From Rothia nasimurium (lineage in GTDB: Bacteria; Actinomycetota; Actinomycetes; Actinomycetales; Micrococcaceae), in assembly GCF_928392795.1 (NCBI RefSeq), contig NZ_CAKMTJ010000008.1, positions 94,002-158,001 on the forward strand: a stretch of DNA of 64,000 bases. Direction: 5' to 3'. The notes beneath the pieces were generated by a model. It worked only from the letters and a program-made list of their open reading frames with translations, ran no database searches and was not told the DNA's origin. Both the position numbers and the translations under genes were made by a program. This document shows, in pieces, positions 25,750 through 32,990 of this stretch; position 1 is the first letter of the stretch; every line of letters starts with the position of its first letter.

Positions 25750-26957
25750 TAGACGGCCTCCACCAGCAGGGCAGCGCCCTGGCCCACGCCAATGCACATG
25801 GTGGCCAGGCCCTTGCTGGCGCCCTCGCGTTCCATGCGGCCCAGCAGGGTAATGACAATGCGGGAGCCGGACGAGCCCAGCGGGTGGCCCAGGGCAATCG
25901 CCCCGCCGTCGCGGTTGACGGTATCCTCGCTCAGGCCCAGGCGGCGCATGGATGCCAGAGACTGGGAGGCAAAAGCCTCGTTGAGTTCCACAGCCCCCAG
26001 GTCTGCCACCGTCCACCCGGCCCTGGCCAGGGCTTTTTCGGTGGCGGGTACGGGGCCCAGACCCATAATTTCGGGGGCTAGACCGGCGGACGTGCCGGTG
26101 ACAACGCGGGCGCGCGGGGTTAGCCCGTACTTCTTCACGGCTTCTTCGGAGGCCACAATAATGGCTGATGCCCCGTCGTTGAGGGAGGATGAATTACCTG
26201 CCGTCACCACAGAACCACCGGCGACGACCGGGCGCAGCTTGGCCAGTACCTCGGGGGTGGTGCCGGGGCGGGGGCCCTCGTCCGTATCAACCACGGTTTC
26301 CCGGCCCTTGCGGTCCCGTACCACCACGGGCACGATTTCGTCTTTAAAGTGCCCGGCTTCAATGGCCGCGATGGCCCGCTCGTGGGAGCGGACGGCAAAG
26401 GCGTCACAGTCTTCGCGGGAAATAGAATCGACGCGGGCTACCTCTTCTGCGGTTTCTGGCATGGAGTAGGTGAACTTGTCGCGCTCAGCAAATACGGGGT
26501 TGACGAAGCGCCAGCCGATAGAGGTATCGAAGCTCTGGCCGGGCTTGGCAAAAGCGGTGGTGGGCTTTTCCATGACCCAGGGGGCGCGGGACATAGACTC
26601 CACGCCACCGGCAATCACGATATCGGCCTCACCCGCCTTAATCATCTGCGCAGCCAGGGTAATAGCGCTCATGCCCGAGGCACACAGGCGGTTGACGGTG
26701 ATGCCGGGGACGGTGTCGGGGTAGTCGTTGAGCAGCCAGGCCAGGCGGGCTACGTTACGGTTCTCTTCACCGGCACCGTTGGCGTTGCCCAAGATGACCT
26801 CGTCGATAGCCGCCGGGTCAAGCCCGGCCTTCTCGACGACGTCCTTAATCACCAGGGCCGCGAGATCATCGGGGCGGACGGACGACAGCGCCCCGCCGTA
26901 ACGCCCCACGGGGGTGCGGGAGCCGCCTACGAGATAAGCCTGGGGTGTCTGCGACAT
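25749..26957 (-). CDS. paaJ: 3-oxoadipyl-CoA / acetyl-CoA acyltransferase (thiolase)
   Basis: A degradative-type thiolase of 402 residues. The acyl-accepting nucleophile is C92 (NRLCASGMSAI). The active-site histidine lies in GAIALGHPLGSSGSRI and the second cysteine in CIGVGQGAALLVEAV. It cleaves 3-oxoadipyl-CoA, and probably the dehydro form, to succinyl-CoA and acetyl-CoA. First gene of paaJ-paaF-paaH; a PaaR-type site lies 33 bases before the start. Confidence 0.92.
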   Translation of the reverse strand: MSQTPQAYLVGGSRTPVGRYGGALSSVRPDDLAALVIKDVVEKAGLDPAAIDEVILGNANGAGEENRNVARLAWLLNDYPDTVPGITVNRLCASGMSAITLAAQMIKAGEADIVIAGGVESMSRAPWVMEKPTTAFAKPGQSFDTSIGWRFVNPVFAERDKFTYSMPETAEEVARVDSISREDCDAFAVRSHERAIAAIEAGHFKDEIVPVVVRDRKGRETVVDTDEGPRPGTTPEVLAKLRPVVAGGSVVTAGNSSSLNDGASAIIVASEEAVKKYGLTPRARVVTGTSAGLAPEIMGLGPVPATEKALARAGWTVADLGAVELNEAFASQSLASMRRLGLSEDTVNRDGGAIALGHPLGSSGSRIVITLLGRMEREGASKGLATMCIGVGQGAALLVEAV

Positions 26958-26989
26958 TCAAACTCCTTTGTCAGAAAGCCAAGAAATAA

Positions 26990-27037
26990 CTGACCAATCG
27001 TTCACTAAATCTTTTCACTTTAAGTGATGTAGGTCAA
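26990..27037 (-). promoter_or_regulatory. Probable PaaR operator 4 and paaJ promoter
   Basis: CTGACCAATCGTTCAC occupies 26990-27005. On the minus strand TTGACC (27032-27037) is followed after 17 bases by the weak -10 AAAGAT, so the operator sits just downstream of the promoter, as at paaA. Confidence 0.65.
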
Positions 27038-27086
27038 GGGCAAGAGAAAGACCCCCGCCACCGGTGGGGTGGCGGGGGCTGAGAGC

Positions 27087-28412
27087 TTATGCCTCTTCGG
27101 GGTGAAGGTCGACCTCCTGGTTGCTCTTGGGTACCATGCTGACCGCAATCACCGACACCACAGCCAGGGCCGCGATGTAGACGCCAATCATCCAGGACTG
27201 GCCGGTCTGCTTCAGAATCATCTCAGCGATCATGGGGGCAAAAGCGCCACCCAGAATCGCGCCGATGGCGTAGCCAATCGAGATGCCCGAGAATCGCACG
27301 GAGGCCGGGAACATCTCGGCGTACATGGCCGACTGGGGGCCGTAGGAGGGGCCCAGGCCAATGGTGAGGATGAAAATAGCCAGGGTGAAGAGAGCAGCGT
27401 TGCCACTGTCGATCAGGAACCACATGGGTACGGCCCAGAGAATCATAAAGCCGTAACCCAGCTGGAAGGTGCGCACGCGGCCAATCTTGTCGCTCATCCA
27501 GCCGCCGACCATGGTGAAGGTAAGCCAGCCCAGGCCACCAATAAGTGAGGCGGTCATGGCGTCGCCGCGGGTCATGCCCAGGGCCTTCACGCCGTAGGAG
27601 ATGAAGAAGGCGATAACCAGGTAGCCTGCTGCGTTGTTGGCGATGAAGATCAGGGCTGCCAGCACAACCTCTTTGGTGTTGCCCTTAAAGAGCTGCTTGA
27701 GCGGAGCTGATTCGCGCTTCTTGAGGTTCTGCATCTCCTTGAAGACGGGGGATTCTTCAACGGAGTGGCGGATGTAGAAGCCCACCAGAATCAGGATGAT
27801 GGACGACCAGAAGGGGATACGCCAGCCAAAGCTGAGGAACTGCTCTTCGGTCAAAATGGAGTTGAGGAAGAGGTTGACCAGGGTTGCCAGAATCATGCCC
27901 AGGGGCACGCCGATCTGGGGGAAGGCTCCGAAGAAGCCGCGCTTGTTGCGGGGTGCGTGCTCCACCGACATGAGGGCGGCGCCGCCCCATTCGCCGCCGG
28001 CTGAGAAGCCCTGGAGAATACGCAGAACCACGATAATGATGGGCGCTGCGATGCCGATTTGGGCGTAGGTGGGCACAAAACCGATACCGACGGTGGCGAT
28101 ACCCATCAGGATGAGGGTGAGCACCAGGGTGATGCGGCGGCCGAACTTGTCGCCGATGTGGCCGGCGACGATAGCGCCGAGCGGGCGGAAGATAAAGCTA
28201 ATACCCAGGGACGCCCACGAAACGATCTGGGCGATGGTCTTGTCTTCACCTTCGGGGGTGAAGTACTGGGCGGCAAGAATCAGGCCTGCGGCCTGGGCGT
28301 AGATGAAGAAGTCGTACCATTCGATGGTGGTGCCGATGAGGGTGCCTGCTAGCACCTTCTTTTCTTCGCGGCTGACCCGGTGACGGGTGCTAGCTGCCAT
28401 GTGTGAAGACAT
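27087..28412 (-). CDS. MFS transporter of the metabolite:H+ symporter type, possible phenylacetate permease
   Basis: A 12-helix MFS protein of 441 residues. The N-terminal region (LAGTLIGTTIEWYDFFIYAQAAGLILA; landmark TTIEWYDFF) and loop motif GHIGDKFGRR are typical of the MHS family (ShiA, ProP, KgtP). The substrate is not readable from sequence. A PaaR-type half-perfect site 117 bases before the start and its position after paaJFH suggest an aromatic acid such as phenylacetate. ATG chosen for AAGGAG about 9 bases upstream. Confidence 0.8.
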   Translation of the reverse strand: MSSHMAASTRHRVSREEKKVLAGTLIGTTIEWYDFFIYAQAAGLILAAQYFTPEGEDKTIAQIVSWASLGISFIFRPLGAIVAGHIGDKFGRRITLVLTLILMGIATVGIGFVPTYAQIGIAAPIIIVVLRILQGFSAGGEWGGAALMSVEHAPRNKRGFFGAFPQIGVPLGMILATLVNLFLNSILTEEQFLSFGWRIPFWSSIILILVGFYIRHSVEESPVFKEMQNLKKRESAPLKQLFKGNTKEVVLAALIFIANNAAGYLVIAFFISYGVKALGMTRGDAMTASLIGGLGWLTFTMVGGWMSDKIGRVRTFQLGYGFMILWAVPMWFLIDSGNAALFTLAIFILTIGLGPSYGPQSAMYAEMFPASVRFSGISIGYAIGAILGGAFAPMIAEMILKQTGQSWMIGVYIAALAVVSVIAVSMVPKSNQEVDLHPEEA

Positions 28413-28528
28413 CGGTGTCTCCTTGTGTGCGGGGGTGGATGATATGCGCCCTCCTGAGGTGGGGGTCACATTTGTTTGAAATCATATACGAAAATGTGGG
28501 GTGTGCAATAGGTCTGCGCGAGAAATTT

Positions 28529-28544
28529 TTTAACGCTCGGTCAG
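28529..28544. promoter_or_regulatory. Possible PaaR operator 5 (MFS permease)
   Basis: On the minus strand CTGACCGAGCGTTAAA matches the left half and core of the other sites (identical to operator 3 over GACCGAGCGTT) but lacks the terminal TCA. It lies upstream of a TTGCAC-N16-TATGAT promoter candidate for the permease. Confidence 0.5.
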
Positions 28545-28583
28545 TAATTTTTTACTCGCCCCGCACACAGGGGCTTAAGGACG

Positions 28584-28617
28584 CCTGCCCCACCCGGGTG
28601 CGTCCGGGCGGGGCAGG
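28584..28617 (-). terminator. GC-rich hairpin after the aldehyde dehydrogenase gene
   Basis: CCTGCCCC and GGGGCAGG form an 8-bp stem with an 18-base loop 12 bases beyond the stop. Its location suits a terminator, although the T-run is poor. Confidence 0.5.
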
Positions 28618-28628
28618 TGCGGGTGGGG

Positions 28629-30044
28629 CTATTCGCAGATAACCTGCGGCAGGCCCATGTGCTTGAGGCCTTCGACGCCAAACTCCACGCCGTAACCTGA
28701 CTCCTTGATGCCGCCGAAGGGGATGCGGGGGTCAATCGCGCCGTGCTTGTTAATCCAGACGGTGCCGGCCTGAACCTTGGCAGCAACCTCCCGGGCTCGC
28801 TCAATATTTGATGACCAGACCGAGGCGCCCAGGCCCACATTCAGCTTGTTGGCCTCTTCGAGGGCTTCCTCCAGGGTGGAGTAGCGGATAATCGGCAGAG
28901 CCGGGCCAAACTGCTCCTCAACCACCAGGGGGTTGTCCTTGTCAATATCGGCAATCAGGGTGGTGGGGTAGAAGAAGCCCTTGGCCCCTTCATCAGGGTT
29001 ACCACCCAGCAGGACGCGCGCACCGGCGTCCTTAGCTTTCTGGACTAGATTGGCAACAATGTCGTACTGGGCCTTGTTCTGCAGGGGACCCAGAACGTTC
29101 TGCTCATCAAGACCTACACCCATAGGCATATTCTGGGCAACGGCAACCAGCTCGCCGCAGACCTGGTCGTAGAGGGAGTCGGGTACATAGAGGCGCTTGA
29201 GGGCCGCGCAGGTCTGGCCGGTGTTGATAAAGGCGCCCCAGAAAAGCCCCTCGGCGATGGCCTTGGGGTCGGCGTCATCCAGTACGATACCGGCGTCATT
29301 GCCGCCCAGTTCCAGGGTGAGGCGCTTGAGGGTATCGGCCGTTGATGCGGCAATCTTCTTGCCGGTAGCGGTAGAGCCGGTAAAGGTAATCTTATCGATG
29401 CCCGGGTGGGTGGTCATGGCAGCGCCTACCTCGGGAGTTGCCGGGATAATCTGCACAACGCCCTCGGGGAGCACGGTATTGATTACCTCAACCAGGGCCA
29501 GCACGCTCAGGGTGGTGTACTCGGACGGCTTGAGCACAATGGTGTTACCCATGCGCAGGGCCGGGGCAATCTGCCAAATGGTAATCATGAGGGGCCAGTT
29601 CCAGGGGCCGATGCCGCCCACTACGCCAATGGGGCGGTAGTTGAGCACGGCGCGGGTCTCGCCGTCATCCACCAGGGTCTCTTCCTCCATGCCGAAGGAC
29701 GCGGTGGCGCGAGTCCAGGCTACGCAACCGCCCAGCTCAAACCGAGCATTGGGGCCGTTGAGGGGCTTACCCTGCTCGCGCGACAGCAGTTCGGCCAGGG
29801 GCTCGGAGGCCTGCTCGATGGCGTCCGCCATCTTCATGAGGTAGTCGCTGCGCTCGGCGTGAGAGAGGGCTGCCCAGGCGGGCTGGGCCTCCCGCGCCTT
29901 GGCGACAAGCTGGTCAAGGACGTCGGTGCCCTGCTCGGGTGCCAGGCCGATAAGCTCTTCGGTGGCCGGGTCAAAAACCTCGCGGGTGCCGCCCACGGTC
30001 ACGCGGCTCACCAGTTCTGAGTAGGATGTGGGTAGTGACAGCAT
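28629..30044 (-). CDS. NAD-dependent aldehyde dehydrogenase, possible phenylacetaldehyde dehydrogenase
   Basis: An aldehyde dehydrogenase of 471 residues with GPWNWPLMITIWQIAPALRMGN (landmark WNWPLM), ITFTGSTATGK, general base in LELGGNDAGIVL, and nucleophile C279 in NTGQTCAALKR. It is divergent from a FeaR-like AraC gene, an arrangement known for feaB, whose product makes phenylacetate from phenylacetaldehyde. The role here is inferred from that context. The ATG nearest AAGGAG is used. The frame stays open 684 bases upstream, antisense to the regulator, but without supporting homology. Confidence 0.85.
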   Translation of the reverse strand: MLSLPTSYSELVSRVTVGGTREVFDPATEELIGLAPEQGTDVLDQLVAKAREAQPAWAALSHAERSDYLMKMADAIEQASEPLAELLSREQGKPLNGPNARFELGGCVAWTRATASFGMEEETLVDDGETRAVLNYRPIGVVGGIGPWNWPLMITIWQIAPALRMGNTIVLKPSEYTTLSVLALVEVINTVLPEGVVQIIPATPEVGAAMTTHPGIDKITFTGSTATGKKIAASTADTLKRLTLELGGNDAGIVLDDADPKAIAEGLFWGAFINTGQTCAALKRLYVPDSLYDQVCGELVAVAQNMPMGVGLDEQNVLGPLQNKAQYDIVANLVQKAKDAGARVLLGGNPDEGAKGFFYPTTLIADIDKDNPLVVEEQFGPALPIIRYSTLEEALEEANKLNVGLGASVWSSNIERAREVAAKVQAGTVWINKHGAIDPRIPFGGIKESGYGVEFGVEGLKHMGLPQVICE

Positions 30045-30082
30045 TGTCATCTCCTTGCTGTTAAAAACGGTTACATCTATGA

Positions 30083-30092
30083 TGTGAGTCAC
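30083..30092. promoter_or_regulatory. TGTGAGTCAC box between aldehyde dehydrogenase and AraC genes
   Basis: This decamer matches 12487-12496 exactly and the inverse at 12641-12649 over nine bases. It sits in the 141-base divergent spacer. It is a candidate binding half-site, and the regulator is unproven. Confidence 0.3.
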
Positions 30093-30185
30093 GGTTTTAT
30101 GCGCGTTAGGCGAGCCGTGCACAGTATTTGGCGCAGTGTGCGCCCGACCACTTATGTGACCGCAGGACAGCAGGAGGACGCCCAC

Positions 30186-31145
30186 GTGAGCCAAGAAGAA
30201 AACCGCGCAGCCTACCGCTTCAGGCAGCACCAAGAACTCGGCTTCACCGACTGGTGTGCCGGTGCGCGCGAAAGCTTCGGCGACCTGCGTATCACCTGTG
30301 ATGACCCCGAAAACTTCAGTGCCAACGTCCGCACCGCCTCCCTGGGGGATGTAGAACTCTTCGACATGACCACCCCTGCCCACAGTGTCGCCCGCACCCC
30401 CGACGCGCACGACGCCGAACACAACGGCTACTGCAAACTCAGCCTGCAGCTCGACGGCGAAGCCGTGCTCACCCAGGACGGGCGCACCTGCCACCTGCGC
30501 CCCGGCGACCTGGCCCTCTACGTGACCAAACGCCCCTACCAGCTCGAATACCCCGGCCAGCAGCGCAGCCTCATTGTGCTCTTCCCGCAAAACTTCGTGC
30601 ACCTGGGGGCCGACTATGTAGGGGTCATTACGGCTACCCCCGTCTCCGACCAGCAAGGGCTCGGAAAGTTCGCCGTGCCCCTCTTTGAGCAGCTCGCAGC
30701 CAACCTTGACGAACTCAGCGGCCCCCACGCCCTGGCCCTCGTACGCTCAGCCCTCGAAATGCTGATTACCGTCATGGCAGCAGAGTCAAACGAAGCCGGG
30801 CGCTCGCCGGGCAATATGCTCTTTCACCAGGCCGTCGCCTATATTGAAGAGCATCTGGGCGACCCCGACCTGGGTCCCGGTAAAATTGCTGACGCTCTTT
30901 ACATCTCTCTGCGGCAGCTGCATGGCAGGTTTGCGGCCAATCAGCAGACCGTCTCTACCTACATCCGCACCCGCCGCCTGGAATGTATTCGAGAGGATTT
31001 GGCTAACCCCCTTTACCGCGGGGATTCGGTGCAGACTATCAGTGCTCGCTATGCCCTGTTTGACCCCTCGCACGTGAGTAAGGCCTTTAAAGCTGAATAC
31101 GGTGAATCACCCTCGGCCTACCGGGCGAGAATGCTGGCTAGCTAG
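30186..31145 (+). CDS. AraC-family regulator with AraC-binding-like domain (FeaR-like)
   Basis: A regulator of 319 residues. The N-terminal half is a cupin-like sensing domain (GYCKLSLQLDGEAVLTQDGR, LRPGDLALYVTKRPYQLEYPG; landmarks LQLDGEAVL and PGDLALY). The C-terminal 100 residues carry two helix-turn-helix units (IADALYISLRQLHGRFA and ISARYALFDPSHVSKAFKAEYG; landmark DPSHVSKAF). The combination resembles FeaR, the activator of phenylethylamine and phenylacetaldehyde genes. GTG start set by AGGAGG 8 bases upstream. It probably controls the divergent dehydrogenase gene. Confidence 0.85.
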   Translation: MSQEENRAAYRFRQHQELGFTDWCAGARESFGDLRITCDDPENFSANVRTASLGDVELFDMTTPAHSVARTPDAHDAEHNGYCKLSLQLDGEAVLTQDGRTCHLRPGDLALYVTKRPYQLEYPGQQRSLIVLFPQNFVHLGADYVGVITATPVSDQQGLGKFAVPLFEQLAANLDELSGPHALALVRSALEMLITVMAAESNEAGRSPGNMLFHQAVAYIEEHLGDPDLGPGKIADALYISLRQLHGRFAANQQTVSTYIRTRRLECIREDLANPLYRGDSVQTISARYALFDPSHVSKAFKAEYGESPSAYRARMLAS

Positions 31146-31150
31146 CCTGT

Positions 31151-31200
31151 CGAAAAGTGCAACTGCCGTATGAAAAGTGACGGGCACTTGCACTTTTCCG
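31151..31200 (+). terminator. Hairpin after the AraC gene
   Basis: CGAAAAGTGCAACTGCC and GGGCACTTGCACTTTTCCG form an imperfect stem just after the stop, ending in a T-rich arm. A terminator is the simplest reading. Confidence 0.65.
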
Positions 31201-31280
31201 ATGGCGTCTCCCTATCGCTCGAAATGCTTTACTGGTAAAGTAATGCCTGTAAGGAAAACTAACCTGAAAGGCATAAGACC

Positions 31281-32288
31281 GTGGCACCTAAAATCGGCTT
31301 CCTCTCCTTTGGCCACTACGGCGACTACCCCGGCTCCAAAACCCGCACCGGCGCCGACATGCTCCACCAAGCCATCGATTTAGCGGTCGGCGCTGAAGAC
31401 ATCGGGCTGGACGGGGCCTTCTACCGCGTCCACCACTTCGCCCAGCAACAGATGTCCCCCTTCCCCCTGCTGGCCGCCGCAGCAGCCCGCACCTCCACCA
31501 TCGAGCTGGGCACCGGCGTCATCGACATGCGCTACGAAAACCCGCTCTACATGGCAGAACAGGCTGCCATGGTTGACCTGATTGCCGGTAACGAGCGCCT
31601 ACAGCTGGGTATCTCCCGCGGCTCACCCGAGACCGTCTACAAGGGCTTTGCCCACTTCGGCTACCTACCTGCCGAGGGGGAGGACGAGTCTGACATGGCT
31701 CGCCGTCACACCGCCCTCTTCCGCGAGGCTATTGCCGGGAAGGGAATCGCCCAGAGCGTTTCTGACCCCATCCAGCTTGATCCGATTACGCCCCAGTCAC
31801 CCGGCCTGCCCCGTCGTATCTGGTGGGGTGCTGGCACTCGCGATACTGCCCGCTGGACCGGCGAACAGGGCATGAACCTTATGTCCTCCACCCTGCTGTT
31901 GGAAGATACCGGTGTGCCCTTTGACCAGCTCCAGGCCGAGCAACTACGTATCTTCAAGCAGGCTTGGGCGGACGCCGGGCACGAGGGTACCCCGCGCACT
32001 TCGGTCTCGCGCTCGATTATCCCGATTATTGATGAGCAGAGTAACTACTACTTCGGCCTGCGCGCCCAGGCTGAGGGGCAGGACCAGGTCGGTATTCTGG
32101 ACGGTGCCGTCTCCCGCTTCGGCAAGAGCTACATCGGTGAGCCCGACAAAATCGCCGAAGAGCTGGCTCAGGACGAGGCCGTGGCCGAGGCGGATACCCT
32201 GCTGGTGACCATTCCCAACATGCTGGGAGTGGACTTCAACCTGCGTCAGCTGGAGGCCATCGTCCGCGATATTAAGCCCGCCCTCTAG
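31281..32288 (+). CDS. LLM-class flavin-dependent oxidoreductase
   Basis: A bacterial luciferase-like monooxygenase of 335 residues, expected to use reduced FMN or F420. It has GLDGAFYRVHHFAQQQ, the strand-helix ELGTGVIDMRYENP, LQLGISRGSPETVY and GAGTRDTARWTGEQGMNLM (landmark GAGTRDTA). The physiological substrate is not apparent. GTG start with GAAAGG upstream. It stands alone between two terminators. Such proteins are often annotated only at family level. Confidence 0.82.
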   Translation: MAPKIGFLSFGHYGDYPGSKTRTGADMLHQAIDLAVGAEDIGLDGAFYRVHHFAQQQMSPFPLLAAAAARTSTIELGTGVIDMRYENPLYMAEQAAMVDLIAGNERLQLGISRGSPETVYKGFAHFGYLPAEGEDESDMARRHTALFREAIAGKGIAQSVSDPIQLDPITPQSPGLPRRIWWGAGTRDTARWTGEQGMNLMSSTLLLEDTGVPFDQLQAEQLRIFKQAWADAGHEGTPRTSVSRSIIPIIDEQSNYYFGLRAQAEGQDQVGILDGAVSRFGKSYIGEPDKIAEELAQDEAVAEADTLLVTIPNMLGVDFNLRQLEAIVRDIKPAL

Positions 32289-32324
32289 CTCCTTCCTGCC
32301 CTTCGCAAGGGGACCTCATTTCCA

Positions 32325-32355
32325 AAAAAGGACCGCATATTATGCGGTCCTTTTT
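32325..32355. terminator. Strong rho-independent terminator
   Basis: AAAAAGGACCGCATA and TATGCGGTCCTTTTT form a near-perfect palindrome between the convergent oxidoreductase and YdhK-like genes, with T-runs for both directions. Confidence 0.9.
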
Positions 32356-32385
32356 AAGTTTTGCGGTCCCTTTGAGAATGAGGAG

Positions 32386-32961
32386 TTACTTGACCCCTTC
32401 AATCTCGGATTCAGTGACCCACTTATGGTTCTTCATGGTCATGCCACCGGCAGTAAAGTCCACCATATAAACGGTCTCATCGGTGGACGATTCAACCGTC
32501 CCCTCAGCTCCCCTCATGCCGGTCATGTGCTCAGCCTCGATGGTCACGGGGGCGCCGTCGGAAAGGCGCTCACTCCCGGCGTCCGCCAGTTCTTCCTGCA
32601 CAACCCACTTGTGGTCGGTGACGGGGTCAGAGCCATCGGTAGGGGTGTAGTTCACCGAGTAGGTGTAGGTCTGGTAGGCGCCCACGATGGTGGCGGTAGC
32701 CCCGTCCATACCACTCATGTGGTCAGCGGCGAGAACAACCTCGGTGCCAACCGGGTAGGTGGGGTCTGATGCTTCAGCGATACCGGCAGGTGCGGGCCCG
32801 CCATCTGTCGGGTGGTTGGCGTGATCAGCGTGGGCTGCGGCAGCTGACGAGACCAGAGCCTCAGCCTCGTTTTTAGCATTTGACTCGTTGGACCCGCAGG
32901 CGGTCAGAGCCAGCAGAGATAGGGCAGCGAGGGCGAGGACGCGGGTGGGTAGGGTTTTCAT
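32386..32961 (-). CDS. YdhK-like lipoprotein (DUF1541) of the copper cluster
   Basis: A secreted lipoprotein of 191 residues with a signal peptide and lipobox LTAC (cysteine near residue 22). Two tandem DUF1541 units follow, each with a DHM/EHMxGMxGAxGT motif and a HKWVxxxEL/I element (about residues 70-125 and 135-190). The histidine- and methionine-rich spacer (HADHANHP, DHMSGMDGA) would suit metal binding. It lies 29 bases after copA, an arrangement common for YdhK proteins. A role in periplasm-side copper or other metal handling is inferred. Confidence 0.85.
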   Translation of the reverse strand: MKTLPTRVLALAALSLLALTACGSNESNAKNEAEALVSSAAAAHADHANHPTDGGPAPAGIAEASDPTYPVGTEVVLAADHMSGMDGATATIVGAYQTYTYSVNYTPTDGSDPVTDHKWVVQEELADAGSERLSDGAPVTIEAEHMTGMRGAEGTVESSTDETVYMVDFTAGGMTMKNHKWVTESEIEGVK

Positions 32962-32990
32962 AGGTGCCTCCTGGGGCGTTGGTTGGGGTG

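Noticed and set aside
25750..26016. N-terminal extension of the paaF frame into paaJ
   Set aside because: The extension overlaps the thiolase C terminus in another frame; crotonase homology begins at MFEHFTAL.
30045..30728. In-frame open extension upstream of the aldehyde dehydrogenase gene
   Set aside because: It is antisense to the AraC gene, has no aldehyde dehydrogenase homology, and a proper AAGGAG-ATG start exists at 30044.
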